Part shown: piece after piece, positions 33,372 to 42,525 of the stretch | How positions within the stretch are numbered: position 1 is the stretch's first letter | Layout: every line of letters begins with the position of its first letter | Source: an uncultured Acetatifactor sp. | Lineage (GTDB): Bacteria; Bacillota; Clostridia; Lachnospirales; Lachnospiraceae | Assembly: GCA_910586485.1 (NCBI GenBank) | Contig: CAJUIA010000016.1 | Location: forward strand, 1-64,000 | Length of the DNA stretch: 64,000 nt | Direction: 5' to 3' | The notes under the pieces: model-generated | What the model saw: the letters and a program-made list of their open reading frames with translations, nothing else | What the model was told of the DNA's origin: nothing | The model's database searches: none | Position numbers and translations under genes: made by a program

Positions 33372-34862
33372 ATGAAGACAAACCTGACACTGGAGGAATG
33401 TAAAAAACTGGCGGCACAGGGAGATTACGGACTGATCCCCGTCTGCACGGAGATGCTTGCGGACATTTGCACGCCCCTGGAAATGCTGCGGATTTTGAAG
33501 AAGGTCAGCAGACATGTTTTCCTGCTGGAAAGCGTGGATGCAGAGAAGCGATGGGGCCGGTATTCCTTTTTGGGATATGACCCGGCGCTGGAGCTCACTT
33601 GCTGCGATGGTACGGTGAAAATCAAGACGCCGCTGGCAGTGCAGACAGTTAAAGAGGACGTCCGTAGCTGTATCCGTAATCTGATCCGGGAGAACCGCAG
33701 TCCCAGGCTGGGAGCTCTGCCTTCCTTTACAGGCGGTTTGGTGGGGTATTTCTCTTACGATTATATTAAGTATGCAGAACCTAAGCTGGAGTTGGATGCG
33801 GAAGATCAGGAGGGCTTTCAAGATGTAAACCTGATGCTGTTTCACAAGGTAATAGCCTTTGACAATGAAAGGCAGAGGCTGCTGCTGATTGTCAATGTGA
33901 AGACGGATGATCTGGAGACAAATTATCACCGGGCAATTCTGGAGCTGGAAGAAATGAAGCAGATGATCCGCAGAGGGGAGAAGGCGGTAGATGATCCCTT
34001 GAAGCTGAAATCGGATTTTCGTCCCCTTTTTAACGAGGCGGCATACTGCGGAATGGTGGAAAAGGCCAAAGGCTATATCCGGGAAGGGGACATTTTTCAG
34101 GTGGTGCTTTCCAACCGGCTGGAGGCGGAGATGGAAGGAAGCCTGCTGGACGCTTACCGGGTGCTGAGAATCAAGAATCCGTCCCCATATATGTTTTACT
34201 TTTCAGGTGCGGACGGCGAGATTGCCGGAGCCAGCCCGGAGACACTGGTAAAGCTGGAGCAGGATAAGCTATATACTTTTCCGCTGGCGGGAACCAGGCC
34301 ACGGGGCAGGACGGAAGAGGAAGACCGGCTGCTGGAGCAGGAGCTGCGGGCGGACGAAAAGGAACGGGCGGAGCATAACATGCTGGTGGACTTAGGGAGG
34401 AACGACATCGGGAAGCTCAGCCGCGTGGGGACGGTGCAGGTGGAGAAATATATGTCCGTGGAACGGTATTCTCATGTGATGCACCTGGGATCCACTGTCA
34501 GCGGCATCATCCGAGAGGACCGGGATGCGCTGGATGCGGTGGATGCCATCCTGCCGGCGGGAACCCTGTCGGGAGCCCCCAAGCTCAGGGCCTGCCAGAT
34601 CATCAATGAACTGGAGAATAACAAGCGGGGCATTTACGGCGGAGCCATCGGTTACATTTCCTTTACCGGCAGTCTGGATACCTGTATTGCCATCCGGCTG
34701 GCCTTTTCCAAGAACGGGAAGGTATTCATCCGTTCCGGGGCAGGCATTGTGGCAGACAGCGTGCCGGAGAAGGAATACAGGGAATGTATTCAGAAAGCAG
34801 CGGCGGTGAAGGAAGCGATTGAGACGGCACAGGAGGGATTGAAAGATGATTCTTTTGATTGA
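33372..34862 (+). CDS. trpE: anthranilate synthase component I
   Basis: Chorismate to anthranilate, first step of tryptophan synthesis. At 496 residues it is full length, with LLES near residue 50 (tryptophan feedback site region), GGLVGYFSYD, and the catalytic C-terminal motifs GASPETLVK, PLAGTRPRG, NMLVDLGRND, HVMHLGSTVSG, and GIYGGAIGYIS. The reading frame is open back into the T-box, but ATG 33372 with AAAGGAG is the likely start. It overlaps trpGD by 17 bp. Confidence 0.96.
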   Translation: MKTNLTLEECKKLAAQGDYGLIPVCTEMLADICTPLEMLRILKKVSRHVFLLESVDAEKRWGRYSFLGYDPALELTCCDGTVKIKTPLAVQTVKEDVRSCIRNLIRENRSPRLGALPSFTGGLVGYFSYDYIKYAEPKLELDAEDQEGFQDVNLMLFHKVIAFDNERQRLLLIVNVKTDDLETNYHRAILELEEMKQMIRRGEKAVDDPLKLKSDFRPLFNEAAYCGMVEKAKGYIREGDIFQVVLSNRLEAEMEGSLLDAYRVLRIKNPSPYMFYFSGADGEIAGASPETLVKLEQDKLYTFPLAGTRPRGRTEEEDRLLEQELRADEKERAEHNMLVDLGRNDIGKLSRVGTVQVEKYMSVERYSHVMHLGSTVSGIIREDRDALDAVDAILPAGTLSGAPKLRACQIINELENNKRGIYGGAIGYISFTGSLDTCIAIRLAFSKNGKVFIRSGAGIVADSVPEKEYRECIQKAAAVKEAIETAQEGLKDDSFD

Positions 34863-36561
34863 TAATTATGACAGTTTTTCTTATAACGTATACCAGCTTA
34901 CCGCCTCGGTGAATCCGGAAGTGAAGGTGGTACGCAATGATGAATTGGCGGTGGAGGAAATTGAGGCCCTTGCGCCCAGTCATATTATTTTATCGCCGGG
35001 ACCGGGCAGGCCTGCAGACGCAGGAATCTGTGAAGAGCTGGTCAGGCGCCTGGCTGGCCGGATTCCCATTCTTGGAATCTGCCTGGGGCATCAGGCTATC
35101 TGTGAGGTGTTCGGAGCCAGGGTTACTTATGCGAAGCAGCTTATGCACGGGAAGCAGTCCCTGGCGGCGCTGGATACGGACAGTGTGTTATTTCGGGGAA
35201 TGAAGAGGGAAATTACGGTGGCACGCTATCATTCTTTGGCGGCGGAGCTGCCGCTGGATTCCGACATCCTGCGGGTGACGGCCAGGACCTATGATGGGGA
35301 GATCATGGCGGTGGAGCATGCCCAATATCCCGTGTACGGCGTGCAGTTTCATCCGGAATCCGTGCTGACACCGGAGGGGTATCGGATCATGGAAAACTTT
35401 CTGGGCAAAAAGAGGGTGATCTGCTGGGAAGAAGAGCCGTCGGAAGAAAGCGGAAAGCAGGAGAGCGGAGAAGGAAGAAAGCAGGAAAACGGAGAAGGGA
35501 GAAAACCGGAGGGCGGAGATAAGAATAAGCAGGAAAGCGGAGAAGAAAAAATAGGCGAGGCGATTGTCAGGCTGTCGAAGAAGCAGGACATCGGTTATGA
35601 GATGGCTAAGGCGGTGATGAACGAGATTATGAACGGCGAGGCCAGTGATGTGCAGAAGAGCGCCTACCTGACGGCCCTGTCTATGAAGGGGGAAACCATT
35701 GAAGAGATCACCGGCTCAGCGGAGGCCATGCGGGATCATGCGCTGCCGGTAGAACATGGTATGAAGGTGATGGAGATTGTGGGTACGGGCGGGGACGGCT
35801 CTAATTCTTTTAATATTTCCACCACCGCATCGTTGATCGTTGCCGGAGCGGGGGTGCCTGTGGCAAAGCATGGCAACCGTGCGGCAAGCTCCAAATCCGG
35901 CGCGGCGGATTGTCTGGAGGCGCTGGGAGTCAATATTTCGGTGGAGCCGGATAAGGCCGCCAGACTGCTTCATGAGGCGGGGATCTGCTTTCTGTTTGCT
36001 CAGAAATATCATACCGCCATGAAGCATGTGGGACCGATCCGTAAGGAGCTGGGTGTGCGCACGGTTTTTAACATTTTAGGACCGCTGACCAATCCGGCCA
36101 GAGCCAGTATGCAGGTGATGGGGGTTTACGACAGAAGCCTGCTGGAGCCCATGGCCAAGGTACTTCTGAGCCTGGGCGTAAAGCGGGGTATGGTGGTATA
36201 CGGGTTGGAAAAGCTGGATGAGATTTCAATCTGTGGACCTACGGATATTTGCTGTTTTAAGGAAGGAAAGACCCAGATGATCACCGTCACCCCGGAAAGC
36301 GTGGGCTTAAGACGCGGCGAAAAAGGAGATCTTCTGGGCGGCACGCCGGCGGAAAATGCGGCAATCACCCGTTCCATCCTGGAGGGAAGAGAGCGGGGCG
36401 CAAAGCGGGATGCGGCGGTATTGAACGCAGCAGCGGCATTATTTGTTGCGGGTAAAGCAGCCGGTCTGACAGCGGCCGTGAAGCTGGCGGAGGAAACTAT
36501 AGACAGCGGCAGGGCGTTAAGAAAGCTGAAGCAGTTTATGCAGCTGTCCAATCAGAAATGA
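34846..36561 (+). CDS. trpGD: fused anthranilate synthase component II / anthranilate phosphoribosyltransferase
   Basis: A 571-residue bifunctional protein. Residues 1-190 are the TrpG glutaminase (C79 in GICLGHQAIC, HPESVLTPEG for the His-Glu pair). Residues about 238-571 are TrpD (GTGGDGSNSFNISTTAS binds PRPP; KHGNRAASSKSGAADCLEALG follows). Between them, residues 201-235 form a low-complexity E/S/G/K/Q linker built from eight-residue repeats. It would supply ammonia to TrpE and then phosphoribosylate the anthranilate. TrpGD fusions are known in enterobacteria and some Clostridia; the repeat linker is the unusual part. Confidence 0.95.
   Translation: MILLIDNYDSFSYNVYQLTASVNPEVKVVRNDELAVEEIEALAPSHIILSPGPGRPADAGICEELVRRLAGRIPILGICLGHQAICEVFGARVTYAKQLMHGKQSLAALDTDSVLFRGMKREITVARYHSLAAELPLDSDILRVTARTYDGEIMAVEHAQYPVYGVQFHPESVLTPEGYRIMENFLGKKRVICWEEEPSEESGKQESGEGRKQENGEGRKPEGGDKNKQESGEEKIGEAIVRLSKKQDIGYEMAKAVMNEIMNGEASDVQKSAYLTALSMKGETIEEITGSAEAMRDHALPVEHGMKVMEIVGTGGDGSNSFNISTTASLIVAGAGVPVAKHGNRAASSKSGAADCLEALGVNISVEPDKAARLLHEAGICFLFAQKYHTAMKHVGPIRKELGVRTVFNILGPLTNPARASMQVMGVYDRSLLEPMAKVLLSLGVKRGMVVYGLEKLDEISICGPTDICCFKEGKTQMITVTPESVGLRRGEKGDLLGGTPAENAAITRSILEGRERGAKRDAAVLNAAAALFVAGKAAGLTAAVKLAEETIDSGRALRKLKQFMQLSNQK
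35446..35550 (+). repeat. 24-bp in-frame tandem repeat encoding the TrpG-TrpD linker
   Basis: Three full units at 35461-35484, 35485-35508 and 35509-35532 encode ESGEGRKQ, ENGEGRKP and EGGDKNKQ, with partial units on both sides. This is a candidate variable-number repeat. Confidence 0.8.
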
Positions 36562-36569
36562 GGCGAAAT

Positions 36570-37364
36570 ATGATTTTAGATGAGATAGCGGTAAAGACAA
36601 GGGAGCGGATCCAGGCGGAGAAGAGAAGGGTGCCGCTGTCGGAAATGAAGGCCCTGGCGGCGGAGGCGAAGGCCCGCCGTCAGGAAGAAGGCGGGGAGGA
36701 CTTTCCCTTTGAAAAGGCGCTGGCGAAGCCGGACATGAGCTTTATCTGCGAAGTAAAGAAGGCGTCCCCTTCAAAGGGGGTGATTGCGGAGCATTTCCCC
36801 TATCTGGAGATTGCAGAGGAATATGAGGCCGCAGGAGCGGACGCGGTTTCCGTGCTGACAGAGCCCTTTTATTTCAGGGGAAGCAATGATTACCTTTTCC
36901 AGATTCGCAGGAAGGTTTCCCTTCCTTTGCTGCGCAAGGACTTTACAGTGGATGAATATATGATTTATCAGGCCAGGACCATAGGGGCAGACGCAATCCT
37001 GCTGATCTGTGCCATTTTAAGTCCGGGGCAGCTTTCCGAGTACGGAGGGATAGCCAGGGAGCTGGGGCTGTCGGCGCTGGTGGAGGCCCACGATGAGCGG
37101 GAGGTGGAAATGGCACTGGCGGCAAATGCCGGGATCATCGGCATCAACAATCGTAACCTGAAGGACTTTACCGTTGACATTGAAAATTCCGTTCGTCTGC
37201 GCAGTATGGTGTCTGGGAATATTCTGTATGTGTCGGAGAGCGGCATGAAGACCAGAGAGGACATTGCCAGACTGGAAGAAAACGGCATTGACGGGGTGTT
37301 GATTGGGGAGAGGTTGATGCGCAGTCCGGACAAGGCAGGGCTGTTGCGGGAGTTGAAAGGTTAG
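36570..37364 (+). CDS. trpC: indole-3-glycerol phosphate synthase
   Basis: Converts CdRP to indole-3-glycerol phosphate. The 264 residues carry the TIM-barrel motifs FICEVKKASPSKG (catalytic Lys), VLTEPFYFRGS, LLRKDFTVDEYMI, GINNRNLKDF and SESGM. GAGG lies six bases before ATG 36570. The ATG at 36558 overlapping the trpGD stop is the alternative. trpF follows after 12 bp. Confidence 0.96.
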   Translation: MILDEIAVKTRERIQAEKRRVPLSEMKALAAEAKARRQEEGGEDFPFEKALAKPDMSFICEVKKASPSKGVIAEHFPYLEIAEEYEAAGADAVSVLTEPFYFRGSNDYLFQIRRKVSLPLLRKDFTVDEYMIYQARTIGADAILLICAILSPGQLSEYGGIARELGLSALVEAHDEREVEMALAANAGIIGINNRNLKDFTVDIENSVRLRSMVSGNILYVSESGMKTREDIARLEENGIDGVLIGERLMRSPDKAGLLRELKG

Positions 37365-37376
37365 CGTGAAATTAGT

Positions 37377-37976
37377 ATGAAAATCAAAATTTGCGGGCTG
37401 ACCCGTCCGGAGGATATTGCGGCGGTCAACAGGATCCGACCGGATTTTATCGGCTTTGTGTTCTGGGAAAGGAGCAGGCGCTTTGTGACGGCGGAGCAGG
37501 CGGCTCTTTTGAAAAAAGACCTGGATCCGGGGATTCGGGCGGTGGGGGTTTTTGTAGACGCCCCCTGCGGGGAGGTGATCGCCCTGCTGGAAAGAGGGGT
37601 TATAGACATTGCCCAGCTTCATGGGGAGGAATCCGAAGAGGATATACGGTATATTCAGGCGATGACTCACAGGCCGGTAATCAAGGCCGTCAGGGTTAAG
37701 AGCAGGTATGACGTGGAGGCCTGGCTGGATTCCGGGGCGGACTGGCTGCTGTTTGACAGCGGCATGGGAAGCGGAATTACCTTTGACTGGCGGCTGCTGG
37801 CGGGTGTGGACAGAGAGTATTTTCTGGCAGGAGGACTGACGCCGGAAAACCTGAGAGAGCTGCCGGAATTTCTGCATCCCTATGCGGTGGATCTAAGCTC
37901 CGGCGTGGAGACGGACGGGTATAAGGATCCGCAGAAAATACAAAAAGTGAAAGAATTGATGAGTTCCTATACGTAA
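37377..37976 (+). CDS. trpF: phosphoribosylanthranilate isomerase
   Basis: Amadori rearrangement of PRA to CdRP. The 199 residues open with KIKICGLTRPEDI (catalytic Cys), followed by VGVFVDAP, AQLHGEES and LAGGLTPEN. A separate gene here, not fused to trpC. A 121-bp gap without clear terminator precedes trpB. Confidence 0.95.
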   Translation: MKIKICGLTRPEDIAAVNRIRPDFIGFVFWERSRRFVTAEQAALLKKDLDPGIRAVGVFVDAPCGEVIALLERGVIDIAQLHGEESEEDIRYIQAMTHRPVIKAVRVKSRYDVEAWLDSGADWLLFDSGMGSGITFDWRLLAGVDREYFLAGGLTPENLRELPEFLHPYAVDLSSGVETDGYKDPQKIQKVKELMSSYT

Positions 37977-38097
37977 AAAGAATTTGATATTGTTTGTGCT
38001 GCCGGAAGCATGTCGGGTGCAGGAAAAGAATGCAGGGTGAAAAAACGGTAAGAGAATACAGAAAGAGGTAACAGAAAAAGATAACGGGGAGGATATT

Positions 38098-39282
38098 ATG
38101 AGCAGAGGACGTTACGGAAATCACGGCGGACAGTATGTGTCGGAGACACTGATGAATGAGCTGATCCGTCTGGAAGAGAGCTATGAGCATTACAAGGACG
38201 ATCCGGAGTTTACCGGCGAGCTGAACAGGCTTTTGAATGAATATGCGGGCAGGCCTTCTTTGCTGTATTATGCGGAGAAAATGACAAGGGATCTGGGCGG
38301 AGCGAAAATTTATTTCAAACGCGAGGATTTAAATCATACCGGCTCTCACAAAATTAACAATGTGCTGGGGCAGGCGCTGCTGGCCAAAAAAATGGGCAAG
38401 ACCAGGATCATTGCTGAGACGGGAGCCGGGCAGCACGGGGTGGCTACGGCTACGGCCGCGGCGCTTTTAGGGCTGGAATGTGAGATTTACATGGGGAAGG
38501 AGGATACGGAGCGTCAGGCGCTGAATGTATACCGCATGGAGCTGCTGGGGGCCAGGGTGCATCCTGTTATCACGGGCACCCAGACCTTGAAGGACGCGGT
38601 CAACGAGTGTATGCGGGAGTGGACCAACCGAGTAAACGATACCCTTTATGTCCTCGGCTCTGTGATGGGGCCTCATCCCTTTCCCATGATTGTCAGGGAT
38701 TTCCAGAGTGTGATCAGTCGGGAGGCCCGGCAGCAGATTCTGGAAAAGGAAGGAAAGCTTCCGGCAGCAGTGGTGGCCTGCGTGGGCGGGGGAAGCAATT
38801 CCATGGGTATGTTCTGGAATTTTATCGGGGATCAGGACGTGGAGCTGATTGGCTGCGAAGCGGCGGGGAAGGGCGTGGATACGGCGCTGACGGCGGCCAC
38901 CATTGCCACGGGCTCGCCGGGAATCTTCCACGGTATGAAATCTTATTTCTGTCAGGATGAGTACGGGCAGATTGCACCGGTGTATTCCATATCTGCCGGG
39001 CTGGATTATCCCGGAATCGGGCCGGAGCACGCGCACCTCCATGACATCGGCAGGGCGCGGTATGTGCCCGTTACTGATGACGAGGCGGTGGATGCCTTTG
39101 AGTATATTGCCAGGACGGAGGGAATTATCTGTGCCGTGGAGAGCGCTCATGCCGTGGCTCATGTACGGAAGATTGCAAAGAATTACAGCCCGGAGCAGAG
39201 CATTATCATCTGTCTGTCCGGCAGGGGAGATAAGGATGTGGCGGCCATTGCCAGATACCGGGGCGTAGAAATCCATGATTAA
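38098..39282 (+). CDS. trpB: tryptophan synthase beta subunit
   Basis: Condenses indole with serine. The PLP lysine is K85 in HTGSHKINN; AETGAGQHGVATATAAA, VACVGGGSNSMGMF and CLSGRGDKD are the conserved cofactor loops. At 394 residues it is a standard TrpB1. GGGGAGG precedes the start. trpA begins 31 bp after the stop. Confidence 0.97.
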   Translation: MSRGRYGNHGGQYVSETLMNELIRLEESYEHYKDDPEFTGELNRLLNEYAGRPSLLYYAEKMTRDLGGAKIYFKREDLNHTGSHKINNVLGQALLAKKMGKTRIIAETGAGQHGVATATAAALLGLECEIYMGKEDTERQALNVYRMELLGARVHPVITGTQTLKDAVNECMREWTNRVNDTLYVLGSVMGPHPFPMIVRDFQSVISREARQQILEKEGKLPAAVVACVGGGSNSMGMFWNFIGDQDVELIGCEAAGKGVDTALTAATIATGSPGIFHGMKSYFCQDEYGQIAPVYSISAGLDYPGIGPEHAHLHDIGRARYVPVTDDEAVDAFEYIARTEGIICAVESAHAVAHVRKIAKNYSPEQSIIICLSGRGDKDVAAIARYRGVEIHD

Positions 39283-39313
39283 AAGTCCGATAAGACAAAG
39301 GAGTGACAGGAGC

Positions 39314-40129
39314 ATGTTAAAAAATAATCTGAGCAGGGTGTTTGACACCCCCAATAAAAAGGCTTTTATCTGCTTTTTGACCGCAGGGGATCCCACGGCG
39401 GACCGGACGGTGGAATACATTCTTAAGATGGAGCAGGCAGGGGCGGATCTGGTTGAAATTGGCATTCCCTTCTCCGATCCCACGGCGGAAGGCGTGGTCA
39501 TTCAGGATGCCAATATCCGGGCGTTGAAAAACGGCATGACCACGGACGGGGTTTTTGAAATCGTTCGCAGAGTCAGGGAAAGGTCCCACATTCCTCTGGC
39601 CTTTATGACCTATGCCAACCCGGTATTCCACTATGGTTATGACAGCTTTTTTACAAAATGTGAGCAGCTGGGCGTGGATGCCGTGATTGTTCCGGATATG
39701 CCCTATGAGGAAAAGCAGGAGATGGAGGGGCCTGCAAATGCGCACAATGTGGCGGTAATCTCTATGATCGCGCCCACCTCCGAGGACAGGATCCGGGAGA
39801 TTGCTTCCGAGGCGAAGGGCTTTATCTATGTGGTCTCTTCCCTGGGAGTCACCGGTGTGCGCAGCGAGATTAAAACGGATCTGGGGGCCATTGTGGAGAG
39901 CATCCGCCGGGTGACAGACGTACCCTGTGCCATCGGTTTTGGCATCAGCACCCCGGAGCAGGCACGGAAGATGGCGGCAGTGTCCGACGGAGCCATCGTG
40001 GGAAGCGCCATCGTGAAGCTGATTGCAAAATACGGGGAGCAGGCAGGGCCGGAAATTTACAAGTATGTGAAAAGTATGAAGGCTGCCGTGGCAGAATGCA
40101 AGGAGGATATTCCTGATCAAAGAGGCTGA
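39314..40129 (+). CDS. trpA: tryptophan synthase alpha subunit
   Basis: Cleaves indole-3-glycerol phosphate to indole. The 271 residues have the catalytic Glu and Asp in DLVEIGIPFSDPTAEG, followed by FMTYANPVF, VPDMPYEE and GFGISTPEQ. The start with AAAGGAG at 39297-39303 is preferred over ATG 39275, which overlaps trpB. It is the last gene of the trp operon; pucR begins 57 bp later with no obvious terminator between. Confidence 0.95.
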   Translation: MLKNNLSRVFDTPNKKAFICFLTAGDPTADRTVEYILKMEQAGADLVEIGIPFSDPTAEGVVIQDANIRALKNGMTTDGVFEIVRRVRERSHIPLAFMTYANPVFHYGYDSFFTKCEQLGVDAVIVPDMPYEEKQEMEGPANAHNVAVISMIAPTSEDRIREIASEAKGFIYVVSSLGVTGVRSEIKTDLGAIVESIRRVTDVPCAIGFGISTPEQARKMAAVSDGAIVGSAIVKLIAKYGEQAGPEIYKYVKSMKAAVAECKEDIPDQRG

Positions 40130-40186
40130 CCGGCCTGCTTGAGGCTTGTGAGATTTCGCAGAGCGGAATCCGGGAGGGAGCGATAT

Positions 40187-41383
40187 ATGGTTACCTGCGA
40201 AGATGTTTTAAACCTGAAGCTGGATGGTATGCAGCTGATTGCCGGGGAAAAGGGACTTCACCGCGTGGTGTCGTGGACCTATATGGTTCAGACCAGACCC
40301 TATGCGGATCATATGAATCAGGGGAATTTTGCGCTGATCGTGGTGGATTATATCAGATTTGACTTTGAAGAGGCAGCGCGCAGTATGGAAGAGCTGAATG
40401 AGCTGGGAATTTCCGGCCTGGCCGTCTCCGTGGCGAATGACAGGGAAGAGGTGCCGGAGAGGATGATTGAACGGGCGAATGAGCTGGAGCTGCCTTTATT
40501 TTTTGTCCGCTGGGAAGGCGCCTCATTCGTGGATATTGCGCAGAGTATCGGCAGCCTGATTATACAGACCGGGATGGAAAATAAAAAAACAGGGGATTAC
40601 CTTTATAATCTGTTGTTTGGCTATGAAATCAATGACAAATATGTGGAAAAGATTTCCGGTCAGTTTGGATTGGATTTTTCCAGACCCTATCGGGTGGGAG
40701 TGATTGTCATTGACCGAAAATATGGTGTCAATCTGGAACAGGATGAACATACCTATGAATACTATGCAGACTGCATGAATCGGGAAATAAACAGCATGAA
40801 GGGCAGCTTTATGTTTATGCGTTTCCTGAATAAATTCGTACTGTTGTTTGAAGCACAGGAGAATAAGGAGATCGAGCATGAGCTGGAGCAGCTGCTCCGC
40901 AGGCTGGACGACAGGCCTCAGTTTAAGGGGCTGATCAGGAGTACCTGCATTTTGGGAGCGGCGTATCGGGATCCACGGGATTTCGGACAGAGTTATCAGG
41001 AGGCTAAAAATCTCATTGCCAGGAAGGAGCTGCTGCCGAATCCCCGGAACAAAAAGGTATTGAGCGCCAGCTCCATGGGAATATACAAGTATATGTTCAA
41101 CAGCGGAAACCAGGCGGAGATTTTGAGTTACTGCAATGAAAAGCTGCGGAAGCTGGAGGAATATGACCATGCAAACGGCACATTCCTGCAGGATACGCTG
41201 CTGGCCTATTATATGAACGGGTTCAGCGTGGGGAAAACGGCGGAGGCGCTGTTCATTCACCGGAATTCCCTGCAGTACCGCCTGAACAAGATAGAAGAGC
41301 TTCTGGGCATGGAGCTGAATGATTACATGGAATATCTGAATCTAATCAACTGTATTCTGGTGAAAAGACTGATGTTTTCCTAG
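40187..41383 (+). CDS. PucR family transcriptional regulator
   Basis: A 398-residue regulator. The N-terminal part is a PucR-type sensor (VTCEDVLNLKLDGMQLIAGEKGLHRVVSWTY...), the middle a GGDEF-like domain, and the C terminus the PucR helix-turn-helix (FLQDTLLAYYMNG, VGKTAEALFIHRNSLQYRLNKIEELLG). Such regulators control use of purines, amino acids or GABA. GGGAGGGAG precedes ATG 40187. It lies just upstream of the amino-acid ABC genes, so they are its likely target. Confidence 0.9.
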   Translation: MVTCEDVLNLKLDGMQLIAGEKGLHRVVSWTYMVQTRPYADHMNQGNFALIVVDYIRFDFEEAARSMEELNELGISGLAVSVANDREEVPERMIERANELELPLFFVRWEGASFVDIAQSIGSLIIQTGMENKKTGDYLYNLLFGYEINDKYVEKISGQFGLDFSRPYRVGVIVIDRKYGVNLEQDEHTYEYYADCMNREINSMKGSFMFMRFLNKFVLLFEAQENKEIEHELEQLLRRLDDRPQFKGLIRSTCILGAAYRDPRDFGQSYQEAKNLIARKELLPNPRNKKVLSASSMGIYKYMFNSGNQAEILSYCNEKLRKLEEYDHANGTFLQDTLLAYYMNGFSVGKTAEALFIHRNSLQYRLNKIEELLGMELNDYMEYLNLINCILVKRLMFS

Positions 41384-41390
41384 GATTACT

Positions 41391-41455
41391 GTGCAAAATG
41401 ACAAATATGACTGTGCGTTTTGCACGTTGATGAATGATCAAGGTTTGAGTAGAAT
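41391..41455 (+). promoter_or_regulatory. promoter of the amino-acid transporter operon with an inverted-repeat operator
   Basis: TTGATG at 41427-41432 and TAGAAT at 41450-41455 are spaced by 17 bp. Directly upstream a perfect 8-bp inverted repeat, GTGCAAAA at 41391-41398 and TTTTGCAC at 41418-41425, is a candidate PucR binding site. Confidence 0.5.
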
Positions 41456-41461
41456 ACTGAT

Positions 41462-41518
41462 AACAGCAAAGGCGCTGGGGAAGGCTTTCCCTGGCGCCTT
41501 TGCTGTTGAAATTTTTTT
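41462..41518 (+). terminator. strong terminator-like hairpin between pucR and the transporter operon
   Basis: AACAGCAAAGGCGC at 41462-41475 pairs with the GCGCCTTTGCTGTT arm ending at 41507, with an extended GGG/CCC inner stem, then a T7 run at 41512-41518. It either ends the trp/pucR transcript or, since the predicted start of the next transcript falls here, acts as a leader attenuator. Confidence 0.75.
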
Positions 41519-41549
41519 ATGAGCTGCACGGCAGCGGAGGAGGAATGTT

Positions 41550-42449
41550 ATGAAAAAGATGAGATTTTTGGCAGCGGCAACAGTGGGCATGATGGCGGTT
41601 TCCCTGCTGGGCGGATGCGGATCGACGCCTGCGGGAACAGCAGGAACGGGAGCAGCAGGGGGTGAGGACGCCGGAGAAGGCAAGGTGCTGAAGGTCGGCA
41701 TGGAATGTGCGTATGCTCCGTTTAATTGGACGCAGGAAGCGGATACCACGCCGGACGGGAGTACTGCGGTGCCGATTTTCGGGTCGGATTATTACGCGTA
41801 TGGATACGATGTGGCGGTGGCGCAGATGCTGGCGGAAGAGCTGGGGATGGAGCTGGAGATACATAAGGTGGAATGGTCTTCCATCGGCATTTCCATGGAT
41901 GCCGGCGACTATGACTGTATTATTGCCGGCATGGGCCGTACGGCAGAGAGAGAAATGTCTTATGGGTTTACGGAGCCGTATTATTACCGGGATAACTGCA
42001 TTGTGGTAAAGAAGGGCGGAGCCTACGAGAATGTGACCAGGCTTTCCGAACTGGCAGGAACCGGATGCAGGGTAACCACGCAGTTAGGCACCGGCTGGGT
42101 ACCGCTGCTGGATCAGGTAGAAGGAGCGGTAACCGGTGCAAACTATGAAACCACCTCCGAGTGCTTCATGGCAATTTCCAATGGAACTGCTGACGTGTGC
42201 ATTGTAGACCTGCCCACGGCCCAGTCGGCGGCGCTGACCAACGACGATTTGGTGATTATTACCCTTGATGCGGATGACACCTTTACCGGCGATGATGAGA
42301 TGGTAAATGTATGTATTGCCGTGAGAAAAGACGATACGGAATTCTGCAGCAGGATTCAGGAGGCGATGGATGCCATCGGCTGGAATGACAAGGCGAAGAT
42401 GGATGAGCTTATGAGCAGGATGATCACCCAGCAGCCGGCAGCAAATTAG
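41550..42449 (+). CDS. amino-acid ABC transporter substrate-binding lipoprotein
   Basis: A 299-residue family 3 solute-binding protein. The signal peptide ends in LLGGC (lipid-modified C23), followed by a Gly/Ala/Thr-rich tether, then LKVGMECAYAPFNWT, YGYDVAVAQMLAEELGMELE and the AGMGRTAEREMSYGFTEPYY region typical of polar amino-acid binders. The unusual MECAYAPFNWT start is shared by clostridial relatives. GGAGGAGGAATG precedes the start. With the next two genes it forms a complete importer. Confidence 0.92.
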   Translation: MKKMRFLAAATVGMMAVSLLGGCGSTPAGTAGTGAAGGEDAGEGKVLKVGMECAYAPFNWTQEADTTPDGSTAVPIFGSDYYAYGYDVAVAQMLAEELGMELEIHKVEWSSIGISMDAGDYDCIIAGMGRTAEREMSYGFTEPYYYRDNCIVVKKGGAYENVTRLSELAGTGCRVTTQLGTGWVPLLDQVEGAVTGANYETTSECFMAISNGTADVCIVDLPTAQSAALTNDDLVIITLDADDTFTGDDEMVNVCIAVRKDDTEFCSRIQEAMDAIGWNDKAKMDELMSRMITQQPAAN

Positions 42450-42525
42450 GACTCCGACACTGCCCGGAGGACAAAGCCTGCAGACTGGGTATGGCAGCGT
42501 CAAAAGGATGAAGTGAGGTAAGGAC

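Noticed and set aside
35446..35550. CRISPR-like array
   Set aside because: Units are contiguous and in frame inside trpGD; there are no spacers.
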